A DNA stretch of 64,000 nt from Actinomycetota bacterium (GCA_009702965.1 WLHB01000003.1:1-64000); one strand, 5' to 3'. Shown: positions 37,430-48,215, counted from the first letter of the stretch. The notes: generated by a model not told the origin, from the sequence alone. Numbers and translations: made by a program.

Positions 37430-38154
37430 TGGTCGACTTCTTTGTAAATAACCTTTTCGATGGCTTTATTCTCTTTGCGATTCCGCTTGCGGTCCTTACA
37501 GGGCTTGTCTCTTTTGTATCTCCATGCGTCTTACCGTTAGTACCAGGCTATCTTTCCTTTGCGGCAGGATATTCACAGGCCAGAGGAAAAATCCTTCTCG
37601 GCTCGTTTCTATTTGTTCTCGGTTTCTCTGCCCTCTTCATCTCTTACGGACTTCTCTTTGGCAGTATTGGTGCTCAGATTTCAGTCCATGAAGAGATCAT
37701 TACGCGCGTACTTGGAATATTTACAATTGCGCTCGGTGTGATTTTTGCCGGAGCATTTCCAATGATGCCAACGTTGCGTCCACGCATCTCAACAACTGGT
37801 GGGCTTATCGGCGCTCCAGTTTTGGGTTTCCTCTTTGGAATCGGCTGGACACCATGTATCGGCCCAGCTTTGGCGACGGTACAAATGTTGGCCTTCTCCG
37901 AATCAAGTGCATTCCGTGGAGCGCTTTTATCATTCGCGTACTGCATTGGATTGGGTCTACCCTTTATTGCAACTGGTCTCTTCTTCGATAAATCAGAGCG
38001 ACTCCGTAAGTTTCTTACGCGCAATGGTCGAGCAATTTCAATCTTTGGCGGAGTTCTCCTGATCATGATTGGTCTACTTCAAGTTACTGGGATCTGGAAT
38101 TCTTTGATGATTGATCTGCGTTCGACAATTAGTGAATTTACCCCGGTGATCTGA
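37429..38154 (+). CDS. ccdA: Cytochrome c biogenesis protein CcdA
   Basis: GLVSFVSPCVLPLVPGYLSF, GFLFGIGWTPCIGPALA. Confidence 0.93.
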   Translation: MVDFFVNNLFDGFILFAIPLAVLTGLVSFVSPCVLPLVPGYLSFAAGYSQARGKILLGSFLFVLGFSALFISYGLLFGSIGAQISVHEEIITRVLGIFTIALGVIFAGAFPMMPTLRPRISTTGGLIGAPVLGFLFGIGWTPCIGPALATVQMLAFSESSAFRGALLSFAYCIGLGLPFIATGLFFDKSERLRKFLTRNGRAISIFGGVLLIMIGLLQVTGIWNSLMIDLRSTISEFTPVI

Positions 38155-39632
38155 TGAGTATCGAAAAAGAGATTGATGTTCCAGAAATCGGCGCTGGGGG
38201 ATTAGCCCGCTTTGCTTGGCGCCAACTGACAAGCATGCGCACAGCACTCATCCTGCTGATGCTCTTGGCAATTGCATCTATCCCAGGTTCGCTACTGCCT
38301 CAGCGCAATCAAAATCCAATGGCTGTGCGCGAGTACTTTATAAATGATCCAACCCTTGCCAAGTGGATCGATAGATTCAGCGGCTTTGATGTCTTCTCTG
38401 CCCCATGGTTTAGCGCAATTTACATTTTGCTTTTTATCTCACTTATTGGCTGCGTGCTCCCACGTACTTTCGAACACCTGAAATTGGTTCGAGCTAAACC
38501 TCCAGTCACACCAAAGAACTTACAGAAGTTACAGGGCTTTACTATCTTTCCTAGCGAAGGGGAAGAGTTAAATCGCGCACGAGAGTTCTTTAAGGAAGAG
38601 CGATTCCGAATCCGCGAACAAGATGGCTCAATCTCGGCTGAGAAAGGTTATATCCGCGAATCTGGAAACCTACTCTTTCATCTCTCACTCATTTTGATTT
38701 TAATTGGCGTCAGTATTGGATCTCTCTTTGGAATGAGAGGCGATGCGATTATTGTTACTGGTGAACGCTTTATTAATCTTGCGACCAGCTATGACTCACT
38801 TTCCTATGGCAAGCTCACCAATGAGAGATCGCTCAATACCTTCTCAGTGCGACTCAATAAGTTTGTCGCTCAGTACGATCCAGTCACAAATAGCCCACTT
38901 GATTATGCAGCCTATGTGAGTATTGAAGATGAAGCAGGAAATACCACTGAAGAAGTTATCAAAGTAAATAGCCCTCTGACATTTGGATCCTCGCGGGTGT
39001 ATCTACAAGCAAACGGTTACGCGCCTTTTGTAACGGTGCGCGATGAAATAGGAAACGTGACTTTTCAAGGTCCAGTAACTTTCTTGCCACAGGATTCCAA
39101 CCTGCGTTCTATTGGTTCGATCAAAGTTCCAGAAGCATCGCCACAGTTAGGTTTTGTCTCATCATTTCTCCCTACCTACCAGCGAGATCCAGAAGCTGGC
39201 GGGGTCTCTGTCTACCCAGAGTTACTTAAACCCCGTCTACTGTTTTCAATTTGGGAAGGTGATCTAGGTCTCGATACTGGAATCCCACAATCAATTTACA
39301 CAATAGATACAACCGAGATGACGCGTATTGCGCTGGATTCACTCTCACCTGGTGAGCGATTTGATTTCACTGGTGGAAGCATTACCTTTGAAAAAGTTGA
39401 ACCATGGATCAACCTCGCAGTTGTTCGTGATCCCGGCAAGACCTACTCGCTCATCGGCGGTATTCTTGCCTTAGCAGGATTACTCGCTTCACTCTTTGGT
39501 TTCCGCCGCCGTATCTGGCTTCGAGTTCTGCCAGATGGACAGGTTGAAATTGCGGGTCTAGCGAAAAATAATTCAGCAGCACTTGATCTTGAATTAGATA
39601 AGTTCACGCGACATGTAAAGGGAGAGAAATGA
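38154..39632 (+). CDS. resB: Cytochrome c biogenesis protein ResB
   Basis: LTSMRTALILLMLLAIASIPGSLLPQRNQNP, SLIGCVLPR. Confidence 0.93.
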   Translation: MSIEKEIDVPEIGAGGLARFAWRQLTSMRTALILLMLLAIASIPGSLLPQRNQNPMAVREYFINDPTLAKWIDRFSGFDVFSAPWFSAIYILLFISLIGCVLPRTFEHLKLVRAKPPVTPKNLQKLQGFTIFPSEGEELNRAREFFKEERFRIREQDGSISAEKGYIRESGNLLFHLSLILILIGVSIGSLFGMRGDAIIVTGERFINLATSYDSLSYGKLTNERSLNTFSVRLNKFVAQYDPVTNSPLDYAAYVSIEDEAGNTTEEVIKVNSPLTFGSSRVYLQANGYAPFVTVRDEIGNVTFQGPVTFLPQDSNLRSIGSIKVPEASPQLGFVSSFLPTYQRDPEAGGVSVYPELLKPRLLFSIWEGDLGLDTGIPQSIYTIDTTEMTRIALDSLSPGERFDFTGGSITFEKVEPWINLAVVRDPGKTYSLIGGILALAGLLASLFGFRRRIWLRVLPDGQVEIAGLAKNNSAALDLELDKFTRHVKGEK

Positions 39633-40528
39633 CGCAGACAACATGGGCCTATCTCTCCAATAACTTTATCTATAGCGCGATGGGTGTATTTGCTCTCTCA
39701 CTAGTAGTGCACGCTTTTGAAACAGCATGGGCGGTAAGAGTTCCTGCTGGTGGTGCTGATCTTCAAAAAATGGATTACAGCAAGGCAGAGAAAGCAGCCC
39801 GCATAGGAACAGGATTTATGTTGCTGGCATTTATCTTGCTTTTTGTTGGAGTTGTTGCGCGCGGGCTAGCAAATGGCCACGTCCCTTGGGGCAATATGTA
39901 TGAGTTCTCAATTACTGGCGCACTCGCCTTTGTTGGTGCTTATCTCATTGCACTGCGCAAACATGATCTCAGGTGGCTCGGACTATTTGTATCTCTTGGA
40001 GCTCTGCTGACGCTGGGAACCGCTATCACTTTGCTCTACCGTGATAGCGCACCGCTGGTGCCAGCACTTAACTCTGCCTGGTTGATCATTCACGTCATCA
40101 CAGCAATTATTTCTGGTGGCGTATTTCTCTTTTCAAATATCATCGCAGGTGCATTCCTCTATCTTGATTCACGCGAGAGAGGTTCTGGGCGTCCTGCATG
40201 GGCAGAACGACTGCCATCACTTGATTTCCTCGATCAACTCTCGTATCGATTAGTTGCATTTGTATTTCCACTCTGGACATTTTCTGTCATCGCAGGAGCG
40301 ATTTGGGCTGAGAGCGCTTGGGGTCGTTACTGGGGCTGGGATCCAAAAGAGACGTGGGCCTTTATTACATGGGTTGCCTACGCTGCATATTTGCATGCAC
40401 GTGTGACAGCTGGTTGGAAGGGGCGTCGCGCTGCATGGCTCTGTCTTTTTGCAGGGTCAACGTTCTTATTTAACTATGTATATGTCAATGTCTGGGGAAC
40501 TGGAAAGCATACGTACTCAGGTCTTTAA
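39629..40528 (+). CDS. ccsB: Cytochrome c biogenesis protein CcsB/ResC
   Basis: WGNMYEFS, tryptophan-rich WAESAWGRYWGWDPKETWAFITW. Confidence 0.94.
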   Translation: MTQTTWAYLSNNFIYSAMGVFALSLVVHAFETAWAVRVPAGGADLQKMDYSKAEKAARIGTGFMLLAFILLFVGVVARGLANGHVPWGNMYEFSITGALAFVGAYLIALRKHDLRWLGLFVSLGALLTLGTAITLLYRDSAPLVPALNSAWLIIHVITAIISGGVFLFSNIIAGAFLYLDSRERGSGRPAWAERLPSLDFLDQLSYRLVAFVFPLWTFSVIAGAIWAESAWGRYWGWDPKETWAFITWVAYAAYLHARVTAGWKGRRAAWLCLFAGSTFLFNYVYVNVWGTGKHTYSGL

Positions 40529-40534
40529 AAGATT

Positions 40535-40801
40535 TTAGAGTTTACGTAAGAAATCAGGATCATCATCCGGAGGAAGAATTCGGCGCTGTGGACCCTTCTT
40601 TCTTCCACCGCCACCCTTCGGATTTCTTCCAGCAACAATAAATGCGATCGCACCAATTGCTTGACCAAAGAAGATTATGAGAAGCCATCCCCATTTTGGA
40701 AGACGCTTAATCTCTGAATCTTCACGCATCGCACAATCAACAAATGCATAGAGCTGCAAGGCAGCCAATGCAATTGTCAGGAAGATGAAGAATTTGACCA
40801 T
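40535..40801 (-). CDS. PLDc_N-domain membrane protein, 88 aa
   Basis: YAFVDCAMREDSEIKRLPKWGWLLIIFFGQAIGAIAFIVAGR. Confidence 0.8.
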   Translation of the reverse strand: MVKFFIFLTIALAALQLYAFVDCAMREDSEIKRLPKWGWLLIIFFGQAIGAIAFIVAGRNPKGGGGRKKGPQRRILPPDDDPDFLRKL

Positions 40802-40805
40802 GAAC

Positions 40806-41678
40806 TTATACTAGCCGCTGCAGAATGAGTGCGAGAGATAGGGCAAGGCAGAAGAGAATCTGAAGTTCGCCAGTCTTGGCCAGTAACGGAATCAGCGTTC
40901 GCCCCAAGGCCCCGGTCCATAGGGTGCGCAGAATTGAAACCACCTTTGGCAGGGTGAGCAAAGTCAGGAGCGTCCAGGGGGTGCCAAATCCTGCGGTGAG
41001 AATAAATGGGCTGACCACCAACGTGCTGTAGAGAAGTCGGGAGTTGCGATCTCCGATACGCACCGCCAAAGTTTTCTTGCCAGATTCAGCATCTAAGGCG
41101 CCATCTCGAATGTTATTAATGACAAGAATGGCACAGGCTAAGAAACCGACAATAGTTCCAGCCAAAAGTGCGGACCCTGTAATCGCATCGGCTTGCACAT
41201 AGAAAGTTCCAACAGTTGCCACAAGGCCGAAGAAGATAAATACAAAAATCTCACCAAGGCCCTTGTAGCCATAAGGATTCTTACCGCCCGTGTAGCCCCA
41301 AGCTGCAGCGATTGAAAGAACTCCAACAAGAATCATCCACCACGTACTCATCGCTGAAAGTGCTAGCCCGGCGATAGATGCAATAAAGAATGAGATAAAG
41401 GCTGCACGCTTGACCGCTGCAGGGGATGCGAGACCACCGGCAGTAATGCGCACTGGACCGACGCGCTTATCGTCACTGCCGCGAATTCCATCTGAGTAAT
41501 CATTTGCGTAATTCACACCTACTTGAAGACTCAGGCTCACAAGGAGAGCTAGAGATGCAGGAAGAAGGTGGAAGTCATCGCCAGCAAGAGCGCTACCAAC
41601 TGCTACGGGAGCAATCGCTGCTGGCAATGTACGAAGGCGAGCACCAATAATCCAAACATTATTCGCTGGATTAGCCAT
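40806..41678 (-). CDS. menA: 1,4-dihydroxy-2-naphthoate octaprenyltransferase
   Basis: LQVGVNYANDYSDGIRGSDDKRVGPVRITAGG, NNIRDGALDAESGKKTLAVRIG. Confidence 0.94.
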   Translation of the reverse strand: MANPANNVWIIGARLRTLPAAIAPVAVGSALAGDDFHLLPASLALLVSLSLQVGVNYANDYSDGIRGSDDKRVGPVRITAGGLASPAAVKRAAFISFFIASIAGLALSAMSTWWMILVGVLSIAAAWGYTGGKNPYGYKGLGEIFVFIFFGLVATVGTFYVQADAITGSALLAGTIVGFLACAILVINNIRDGALDAESGKKTLAVRIGDRNSRLLYSTLVVSPFILTAGFGTPWTLLTLLTLPKVVSILRTLWTGALGRTLIPLLAKTGELQILFCLALSLALILQRLV

Positions 41679-42783
41679 TGAATTCTTCCTCTGCTCGTTT
41701 TCTTACTGCAAGGCGATCAATCTTACCGATACCAATCAGCGGAAAAGTTTCAAAAGTTAAGTACTGCTTTGGTTTAGCAGCACTTCCCAATGTATCTCCC
41801 AATAGAGATCCAATCTCTTCTTGTGTTGGCGGATTCTTGCCAGCGACTGCGATAGCAAGTCGCTGACCCCATTTGAGATCATCCAGGGCTAAGGCAAACC
41901 AATTATTCTGCGAATATCTCTCTTCAAGTTTCTTCGTTACTGCAGCAAGAGAAACTTTCTCTCCTCCAGAGATATAGAGATCATCGCCACGTCCGAGGAT
42001 TGAGAGTGTTCCAGAGCTATCAATCTGACCGAGATCCGATGTTCTAAACCATCCTTCATAAAAACTTTCAGACCACGATGCAGGATCTTGGATATAACCA
42101 GATGCAATTGTTGGACCAGCAATTTCGATAAATCCATCTTCTGAAATTCGCACTTGCGTCTCACCCAGAGGCTTGCCTTCATAGACACAACCACCTGAGG
42201 TCTCAGACATTCCATATGTACGAGCAATTGAAATTCCGGCACTCACTGCACTTTGATAAAGCTCGTCAGTAAGGGCAGCGCCACCAACTAGTACTTTCTT
42301 GGCAGATTGCAGGTGAGTCAATAATTCTTGATCGCCGTTGAGCGCGCTAAAAATCTGGGTCGGAACAACGGCGGTAAAATCTACATCTGTATAACTCTTG
42401 CTTTCACGTAAATCAATCGGAGTAGTTCCAAGCTCGAGACTGCGCACTAAAACATTTATCCCAGCGATATGGTGTAACGGCAAAAGAAGCGACCAGAGAT
42501 CACCAGGGGACGCATCAAGATATTCAAGTGATAATCTCGCCGATGTAATAAGTGCCGATCTGCTTAAGCCCACATACTTTGGCGCTCCCGAAGATCCCGT
42601 TGTCTGCACAATCACTGAGACATCAGCCGGTACCGATTCAATGGTGTGATCAGTGAAATTTAAGGCTGATCCCCGCCCAGCCAACCCTTCGGCCAGCATC
42701 ACCATCACCTGATTAATAGGTGTGAGGGGATCGATCGCGACCACAGGACGAGGTCGGGTATCTGAGTTCGGCGACATATCCAT
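41671..42783 (-). CDS. menE: o-Succinylbenzoate-CoA ligase
   Basis: [52 protein letters not shown]. Confidence 0.9.
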   Translation of the reverse strand: MDMSPNSDTRPRPVVAIDPLTPINQVMVMLAEGLAGRGSALNFTDHTIESVPADVSVIVQTTGSSGAPKYVGLSRSALITSARLSLEYLDASPGDLWSLLLPLHHIAGINVLVRSLELGTTPIDLRESKSYTDVDFTAVVPTQIFSALNGDQELLTHLQSAKKVLVGGAALTDELYQSAVSAGISIARTYGMSETSGGCVYEGKPLGETQVRISEDGFIEIAGPTIASGYIQDPASWSESFYEGWFRTSDLGQIDSSGTLSILGRGDDLYISGGEKVSLAAVTKKLEERYSQNNWFALALDDLKWGQRLAIAVAGKNPPTQEEIGSLLGDTLGSAAKPKQYLTFETFPLIGIGKIDRLAVRKRAEEEFNG

Positions 42784-42826
42784 AGCCCGCGTAGGCTATC
42801 GCCTGAAGAGAAAAGTTGGAGGAATC

Positions 42827-43705
42827 GTGAGTAAGCCAATCAAGCGTGAGTTCGGAGATCGCACTATCCCAGCGTGGGTACCCGCAAAGGGTGGATCTGA
42901 GTTTGTCGATGTGAAGTACGAAGTCGGAGATGGAATCGCGAAGATCACCATTAACCGCCCAGAAGTACGTAACGCATTTAGACCTCAGACAATCATCGAA
43001 TTACAACAGGCATTCTCACTCGCCCGCGATAACTCTGAGGTCGGCGTCATCATCTTGACCGGCGAAGGTAGTGAAGCATTTTGCTCTGGCGGAGATATCA
43101 GCGTTCGCGGAGATGATGGATATCTCGGTGATGATGAATTAGCAAAGAGTGGTGTTGGACGCCTCAATGTTTTAGATCTACAGATTCAAATTCGCAGAAC
43201 ACCTAAGCCAGTTATCGCAATGGTCGCCGGATGGGCCATCGGTGGCGGACATGTTCTCCATGTTGTCTGCGACCTTACGATTGCAGCAGAGAATGCCAAG
43301 TTCGGACAGACCGGACCAATGGTTGGATCTTTCGATGGTGGTTACGGTTCAGGGCTACTTGCAGCAAGTGTTGGCCAGAAGAAGGCGCGCGAGATTTGGT
43401 TTATGACGCGTCAATACGATGCGCAAGAAGCGCTCGCAATGGGGCTTATCAATACTGTTGTTCCAGTTGATCAACTAGAAGCCGAAACAGTTTCTTGGTG
43501 TCGCGAAATGCTACGCAACTCTCCAATGGCACTTCGTCTATTGAAGTCAAGTATGAATGCAGCAGATGACGGATTAGCTGGAGTGCAACAACTTGCCGGC
43601 GATGCCACATTGCTCTTCTACTTAAGCGAAGAAGGACAAGAAGGTCGCGATGCTTATAAAGAAAAGCGCGCTCCTGATTTCGGTAAATTCCCTAAGCGCC
43701 CATAA
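42827..43705 (+). CDS. menB: 1,4-dihydroxy-2-naphthoyl-CoA synthase
   Basis: Crotonase fold: [71 protein letters not shown] 42827 preceded by GGAGG. Confidence 0.95.
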   Translation: MSKPIKREFGDRTIPAWVPAKGGSEFVDVKYEVGDGIAKITINRPEVRNAFRPQTIIELQQAFSLARDNSEVGVIILTGEGSEAFCSGGDISVRGDDGYLGDDELAKSGVGRLNVLDLQIQIRRTPKPVIAMVAGWAIGGGHVLHVVCDLTIAAENAKFGQTGPMVGSFDGGYGSGLLAASVGQKKAREIWFMTRQYDAQEALAMGLINTVVPVDQLEAETVSWCREMLRNSPMALRLLKSSMNAADDGLAGVQQLAGDATLLFYLSEEGQEGRDAYKEKRAPDFGKFPKRP

Positions 43706-43710
43706 AACTT

Positions 43711-44658
43711 ATGCTCGATGACCTCCTTGCAACACTTCGCGTAATTAATCTTCCAACGCGTACCAATTTTCGCGGTGTTACCTATCGCGAAGTTGCGCTA
43801 ATGCAAGGCCTACAAGGATGGGGGGAGTTCTCACCATTTCTGGAATACGACGATAACGAGTGCCGGCCATGGCTTGCTAGCGCGATAGAGGCCGCAACAG
43901 TTGCTCGCCCTGCACGTTTCCGAGATGCCATTGCAATCAACGGCACAATCCCAGAACTCAACGATAAAAAAGAGATCGAAGCCCTGATGCAATCTTATTC
44001 AGGGGCAAAGACTTTCAAAGTAAAGGTGGGCAAGAACCTTGGCGAAGATATCGCCAGACTTGCACGAGTGCGAACACTCGCACCACAGTCTGCAATCCGC
44101 GTTGATGTCAATGGACTCTGGTCTGTAGATGAAGCCCTCACCAATCTATACGCATATTACGAAGAGATCGGCCCACTTCAATACGTCGAACAACCCTGTG
44201 CAACTATCGAAGAATTACGCGAACTTAAAGCAAAGATAAAGATTCCACTAAGCATTGCAGCAGATGAAATCATTCGTAAAGCACCCGATCCATTTAAAGT
44301 CGATCTCACCGATGCAGCAGATATTGTGATGCTTAAAGTTCAACCGCTAGGTGGTATCCAACGATCTTTAGATATTGCAGCCCATCATGGACTTCCTGTC
44401 GTTGTATCGAGCGCGCTAGAAAGTGCGATCGGAATCGAATACGGACTCGACCTTGCTGCAAGCATTAAGGACCTCACCTTTGATTGCGGTTTAGGCACAG
44501 GCTCACTTCTCTCTGCAGATGTTGCAGAGCACCAGATTGTTGATGGAAAGATCGCGCTAGGTCAGATATCTCCACAGCTAGATGGTCTTGATGTGTCACC
44601 AGATCGCTTTGAATGGTGGAAGAATCGCGCCATGAGAGTCGGGAAGTTACTTGCATGA
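43711..44658 (+). CDS. menC: o-Succinylbenzoate synthase
   Basis: GWGEFSPF, KVKVGK, RVDVNGLW, EQPC, AADEI; flanked by menB and menD. Confidence 0.9.
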   Translation: MLDDLLATLRVINLPTRTNFRGVTYREVALMQGLQGWGEFSPFLEYDDNECRPWLASAIEAATVARPARFRDAIAINGTIPELNDKKEIEALMQSYSGAKTFKVKVGKNLGEDIARLARVRTLAPQSAIRVDVNGLWSVDEALTNLYAYYEEIGPLQYVEQPCATIEELRELKAKIKIPLSIAADEIIRKAPDPFKVDLTDAADIVMLKVQPLGGIQRSLDIAAHHGLPVVVSSALESAIGIEYGLDLAASIKDLTFDCGLGTGSLLSADVAEHQIVDGKIALGQISPQLDGLDVSPDRFEWWKNRAMRVGKLLA

Positions 44659-46229
44659 GTGAAGCAACAACCCTCGCTCGCGTAATCGTGCGTCAAATTG
44701 TCGAAGCTGGAATTACTGATGTTGTTCTTGCTCCTGGATCGCGTAACGCACCGCTATCTATCGCCTTCTACCAAGCAGAGCAGGCAGGTTTGATTCAGCT
44801 TCATGTAAAGATTGATGAACGTGGTGCAGCATTTTTCGCACTTGGTCTGACTAAGGTGACAGGACGTCCAGTTCCAGTTATCTGCACAAGTGGAACAGCA
44901 GTGGCTAACTTTCATCCAGCCGTTCTTGAAGCCTCACATAGCAATGCGCCATTGCTGCTGCTCACAGCCGATCGCCCAGCTCGTCTTCGCAGAACAGGTG
45001 CAAATCAAACTACTGAACAGGCACGGATATTTGGCAAAGCAGTGCGCTACTTTGCTGATGTATCAGGGCCAGAATTTCCGATGGAACTTCCCTTTAACTC
45101 ACTCCAATCTGGTCCGGTCCATCTCAATGTTCAATTTGAGGAACCACTCATTGGTGAGGCAGATACGTCGTGGCTAGATCAGATCAAAATCGCTGAACCT
45201 AAGGTATTCACGCGAAAAGCTCCAGGTACATTTCACACAAAGTCCACACGCGGTCTTTTGGTAATTGGCCATGATCGCGGTGGTTTGTCACAAGAAAGCG
45301 TTGAGAAATTTGCCAATGAACTTGGATGGCCCGTTATTGCCGAGGATCCTCTGTCATTTAAAGATGCAATTGCTCATGCCAGCGTCTTTCTGACTTCACC
45401 TAAAATTCGCAGTGAGGTAAAGCCAGATACCGTAGTGATTATTGGACGAACAACTCTTTCTAGGAGCATCAACGCATCGATTGCGCAGGCCCGAAAAACA
45501 ATTGTGATTGATCCACGTATGGCAACGGTTGATCAAGACCGTAGCGCAGATCAAAAATTTGTGGCTCTTCCTAATCTTCAGGTAGTACCTGCAGACCTTG
45601 ATTGGATGGCTACCTGGAAAAAGTTAGGTGAACGTGCTGCAAAGGTTGTTGCCGAGCTATCGACGTGGTCTGAAGAAACTTTTGCTCGTGACATCGCTGC
45701 TGCTCTTCCAGCAGGGGCATCTCTATTTATCGCATCTTCTCGACCAATTCGTGATCTCGAAGGTTTTGCCAAACCTCGACAGGGCGTAGAAGTCTTTGCC
45801 AATCGCGGACTTGCGGGTATCGATGGAAATATATCTACAGCACTTGGCATAGCCTCCCGATCCGAGAAAACCTTTGCAGTACTTGGAGATCTTGCATTTT
45901 TACACGATGTCAGCGCACTCTCACATACAGGCAACCCCGACTTGCGGCTCTTTGTCATCGATAACAATGGTGGCGGAATCTTCTCAACACTTCCACAAGC
46001 AGGAGTCGATGGATTTGAGAAAATTTTCGGTACACCACACGGCCGGGATATCCAAGCAATTGCAAAGGCCTTCGGAGTTAATGCTTCAAAGGTTTCGACA
46101 AACGCTGAACTTTCTCAGGCGATTGCAGCACCAGTTAAGGGATTTGAAATCGTTGTTGTTCAAGTTCCTTCACGCCAAGAAAATGGCGACTATCTCAAGA
46201 GCATCTACGCAAAGATGGAATCACTCTAG
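44655..46229 (+). CDS. menD: 2-succinyl-5-enolpyruvyl-6-hydroxy-3-cyclohexene-1-carboxylate synthase
   Basis: VLAPGSRNAPLSIAFY, CTSGTAVANFHPAVLEA, GDLAFLHDVSAL, DNNGGGIFSTLPQAG. Confidence 0.95.
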   Translation: MSEATTLARVIVRQIVEAGITDVVLAPGSRNAPLSIAFYQAEQAGLIQLHVKIDERGAAFFALGLTKVTGRPVPVICTSGTAVANFHPAVLEASHSNAPLLLLTADRPARLRRTGANQTTEQARIFGKAVRYFADVSGPEFPMELPFNSLQSGPVHLNVQFEEPLIGEADTSWLDQIKIAEPKVFTRKAPGTFHTKSTRGLLVIGHDRGGLSQESVEKFANELGWPVIAEDPLSFKDAIAHASVFLTSPKIRSEVKPDTVVIIGRTTLSRSINASIAQARKTIVIDPRMATVDQDRSADQKFVALPNLQVVPADLDWMATWKKLGERAAKVVAELSTWSEETFARDIAAALPAGASLFIASSRPIRDLEGFAKPRQGVEVFANRGLAGIDGNISTALGIASRSEKTFAVLGDLAFLHDVSALSHTGNPDLRLFVIDNNGGGIFSTLPQAGVDGFEKIFGTPHGRDIQAIAKAFGVNASKVSTNAELSQAIAAPVKGFEIVVVQVPSRQENGDYLKSIYAKMESL

Positions 46230-47441
46230 AGCGCTGCGCATTGGCGCAAATTTTGCATTGCTTTCTTGAAGTTCTTTCTCTGGATCTGATCCTGAAACGA
46301 TTCCGCAACCGGCAAAAATGCGGATTGTTGTATCGGTGACCTGGCCACAGCGCAGAGCGATTCCAAGTTCTCCGTCTCCTTGTGCATCTATCCAGCCCAC
46401 AGGACCTGCGTAGCGTCCACGGCTCATTCCCTCAATAGAAGAAATCACTTGAGAAGCTAAATGTGTGGGGGTTCCACAGACTGCAGCGGAAGGATGAAGT
46501 CTGGAAAGAAGTGAGAAGGCATCGACATCAATCTTTGATTCGATGAGTGCACCTGTTACATCGGTAGCAAGGTGCATGACATTGGCAAGGTGTAATACAA
46601 ATGGTGATTCAGGAACATTCGTTGAGGTACAGAATGGTTCTAGCGCATCAGCCACAGAACGCACCGCATATTCATGTTCTTCTAAATCTTTCGATGAGCG
46701 TGCAAGGGATGCTGCGAGTGCTAAATCTTTCTCGTCATCTCCGGTCTTGCTAATGGTTCCGGCTAAAACGCGGGAAGTAACCATGCCGCGGGTAAGACGG
46801 AGCAAAAGTTCAGGGGTTGCTCCAACGAGATTATCGACAGCAAATACGTAGGTAGATGGATATTGCTCGCTTAAATTATTGAGAATCGGGCGGATATCAA
46901 TGGTGCGATCGGCGACTGCAACAAGGTCACGAGCTAAGACAACTTTTTCTAACTCGCCAATTTCGATCTCACCTTTAGCAGTTGCTACTCGAGACATCCA
47001 CTCGTTGGGAGTAAGGGAACCATCTGCCCAAGCAAACTCTGCGGGATTGAGGTCAGGTGCTTTTTTAGGCAGGTATGGCTGTGCCTTATCGCCGATCCAA
47101 GTCATCCATGAGACACCAGATCGCGTTCCTACAACTACTTGAGGAATAACAAGTACGGACTCTTCATTTTCATCGAATGAGAAAGATGTAAAGACAATAG
47201 GTCCGGTGCCGCTGACATTGAGAGTATTTACAACGTTAAATGTTGCAAGTTGTTCGGCCCACCATTGACGAGCCTCTCTAAATCGATTCGGTCCCTTAAC
47301 TGTCGTTTTTGCGTATTCGCCCCAACCGACAACGCCCTGACCGCCACGAACCCAAGAGAGTCCGCCACTTTCCGGAAGTAGATCCAGAAGCGGCAGGTGT
47401 GATGACACTTTTGAGGTTGTCACTGGGATCAGGGAAGACAC
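46221..47441 (-). CDS. menF: Isochorismate synthase
   Basis: Chorismate-binding fold: VLAGTISKTGDDEKDLALA, LHPSAAVCGTPTHLA, GRYAGPVGWID. Confidence 0.9.
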   Translation of the reverse strand: MSSLIPVTTSKVSSHLPLLDLLPESGGLSWVRGGQGVVGWGEYAKTTVKGPNRFREARQWWAEQLATFNVVNTLNVSGTGPIVFTSFSFDENEESVLVIPQVVVGTRSGVSWMTWIGDKAQPYLPKKAPDLNPAEFAWADGSLTPNEWMSRVATAKGEIEIGELEKVVLARDLVAVADRTIDIRPILNNLSEQYPSTYVFAVDNLVGATPELLLRLTRGMVTSRVLAGTISKTGDDEKDLALAASLARSSKDLEEHEYAVRSVADALEPFCTSTNVPESPFVLHLANVMHLATDVTGALIESKIDVDAFSLLSRLHPSAAVCGTPTHLASQVISSIEGMSRGRYAGPVGWIDAQGDGELGIALRCGQVTDTTIRIFAGCGIVSGSDPEKELQESNAKFAPMRSALE

Positions 47442-47522
47442 GGGCGTTAACTACTTTCTAAAGACTGATAAACAATTCGCATTGAAGTTGTGGTTAAGCC
47501 TACCTTCAGCGAGAATAAGCGC

Positions 47523-48215
47523 ATGTCGCGAGCGAATATGGATAAGAATCCGCAGGAAGTAGCTGCGATGTTCGATGGGGTCGCTCGTCGCTATGACATC
47601 GTCAACGACATTTTGAGCCTTGGGCGTACTAAGGCCTGGCGCAAGGCCGCGACAAAGGTGATCGCCCCAGCCCCAGGGATGAAGATCCTGGATATGGCCG
47701 CTGGCACCGGGTCGAGCTCGGCCCCCTTGGCAGCAGCCGGAGCACAGGTGACCGCCGCTGATTTCTCAGAAGGCATGATCGCCGCCGGCCAAAAAGCCCG
47801 CCCAGATCTGACCTTTATCAAGGCCGATGCCCTCAACCTGCCCTTTGAAGATAACGCCTTTGACCTCTTTACTATCTCTTTCGGCCTGCGCAATACCCAG
47901 AACACCGCCAAGGCGCTGGCTGAGGCCCGCCGTGTGGTCAAACCGGGCGGACGCTTAGTCGTGGTCGAGTTCTCCAGCCCCACCTTTGCTCCATTTAGGG
48001 CTATCTATATGAATTATTTGATGCGCTCCCTGCCCTTTATCGCCGGCAAGACTTCCTCAAACCCTGATGCCTATATCTATCTCGCCGATTCGATCAGGGC
48101 TTGGCCGGACCAAAAAGCGCTCGCAGCGCAGATTGTCGATGCCGGATGGACTCAAGTTGGCTGGAAAAACCTCACCGGTGGAGTTGTGGCAATTCACATG
48201 GCTGTGGCCCCTTAG
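47523..48215 (+). CDS. menG: Demethylmenaquinone methyltransferase
   Basis: VAAMFDGVARRYDIVNDILSLGR, ILDMAAGTGSS, FGLRNTQN, RLVVVEFSSP. Confidence 0.94.
   Translation: MSRANMDKNPQEVAAMFDGVARRYDIVNDILSLGRTKAWRKAATKVIAPAPGMKILDMAAGTGSSSAPLAAAGAQVTAADFSEGMIAAGQKARPDLTFIKADALNLPFEDNAFDLFTISFGLRNTQNTAKALAEARRVVKPGGRLVVVEFSSPTFAPFRAIYMNYLMRSLPFIAGKTSSNPDAYIYLADSIRAWPDQKALAAQIVDAGWTQVGWKNLTGGVVAIHMAVAP

Noticed and set aside
40860-41000. Moderately GC-rich stretch at the 3-prime end of menA
   Set aside because: About 60% by eye over a short span; weaker than menG and could be ordinary variation.
42722-42826. Upstream extension of menB
   Set aside because: It overlaps the divergent menE start and lacks crotonase homology; GTG 42827 has a GGAGG ribosome-binding site.
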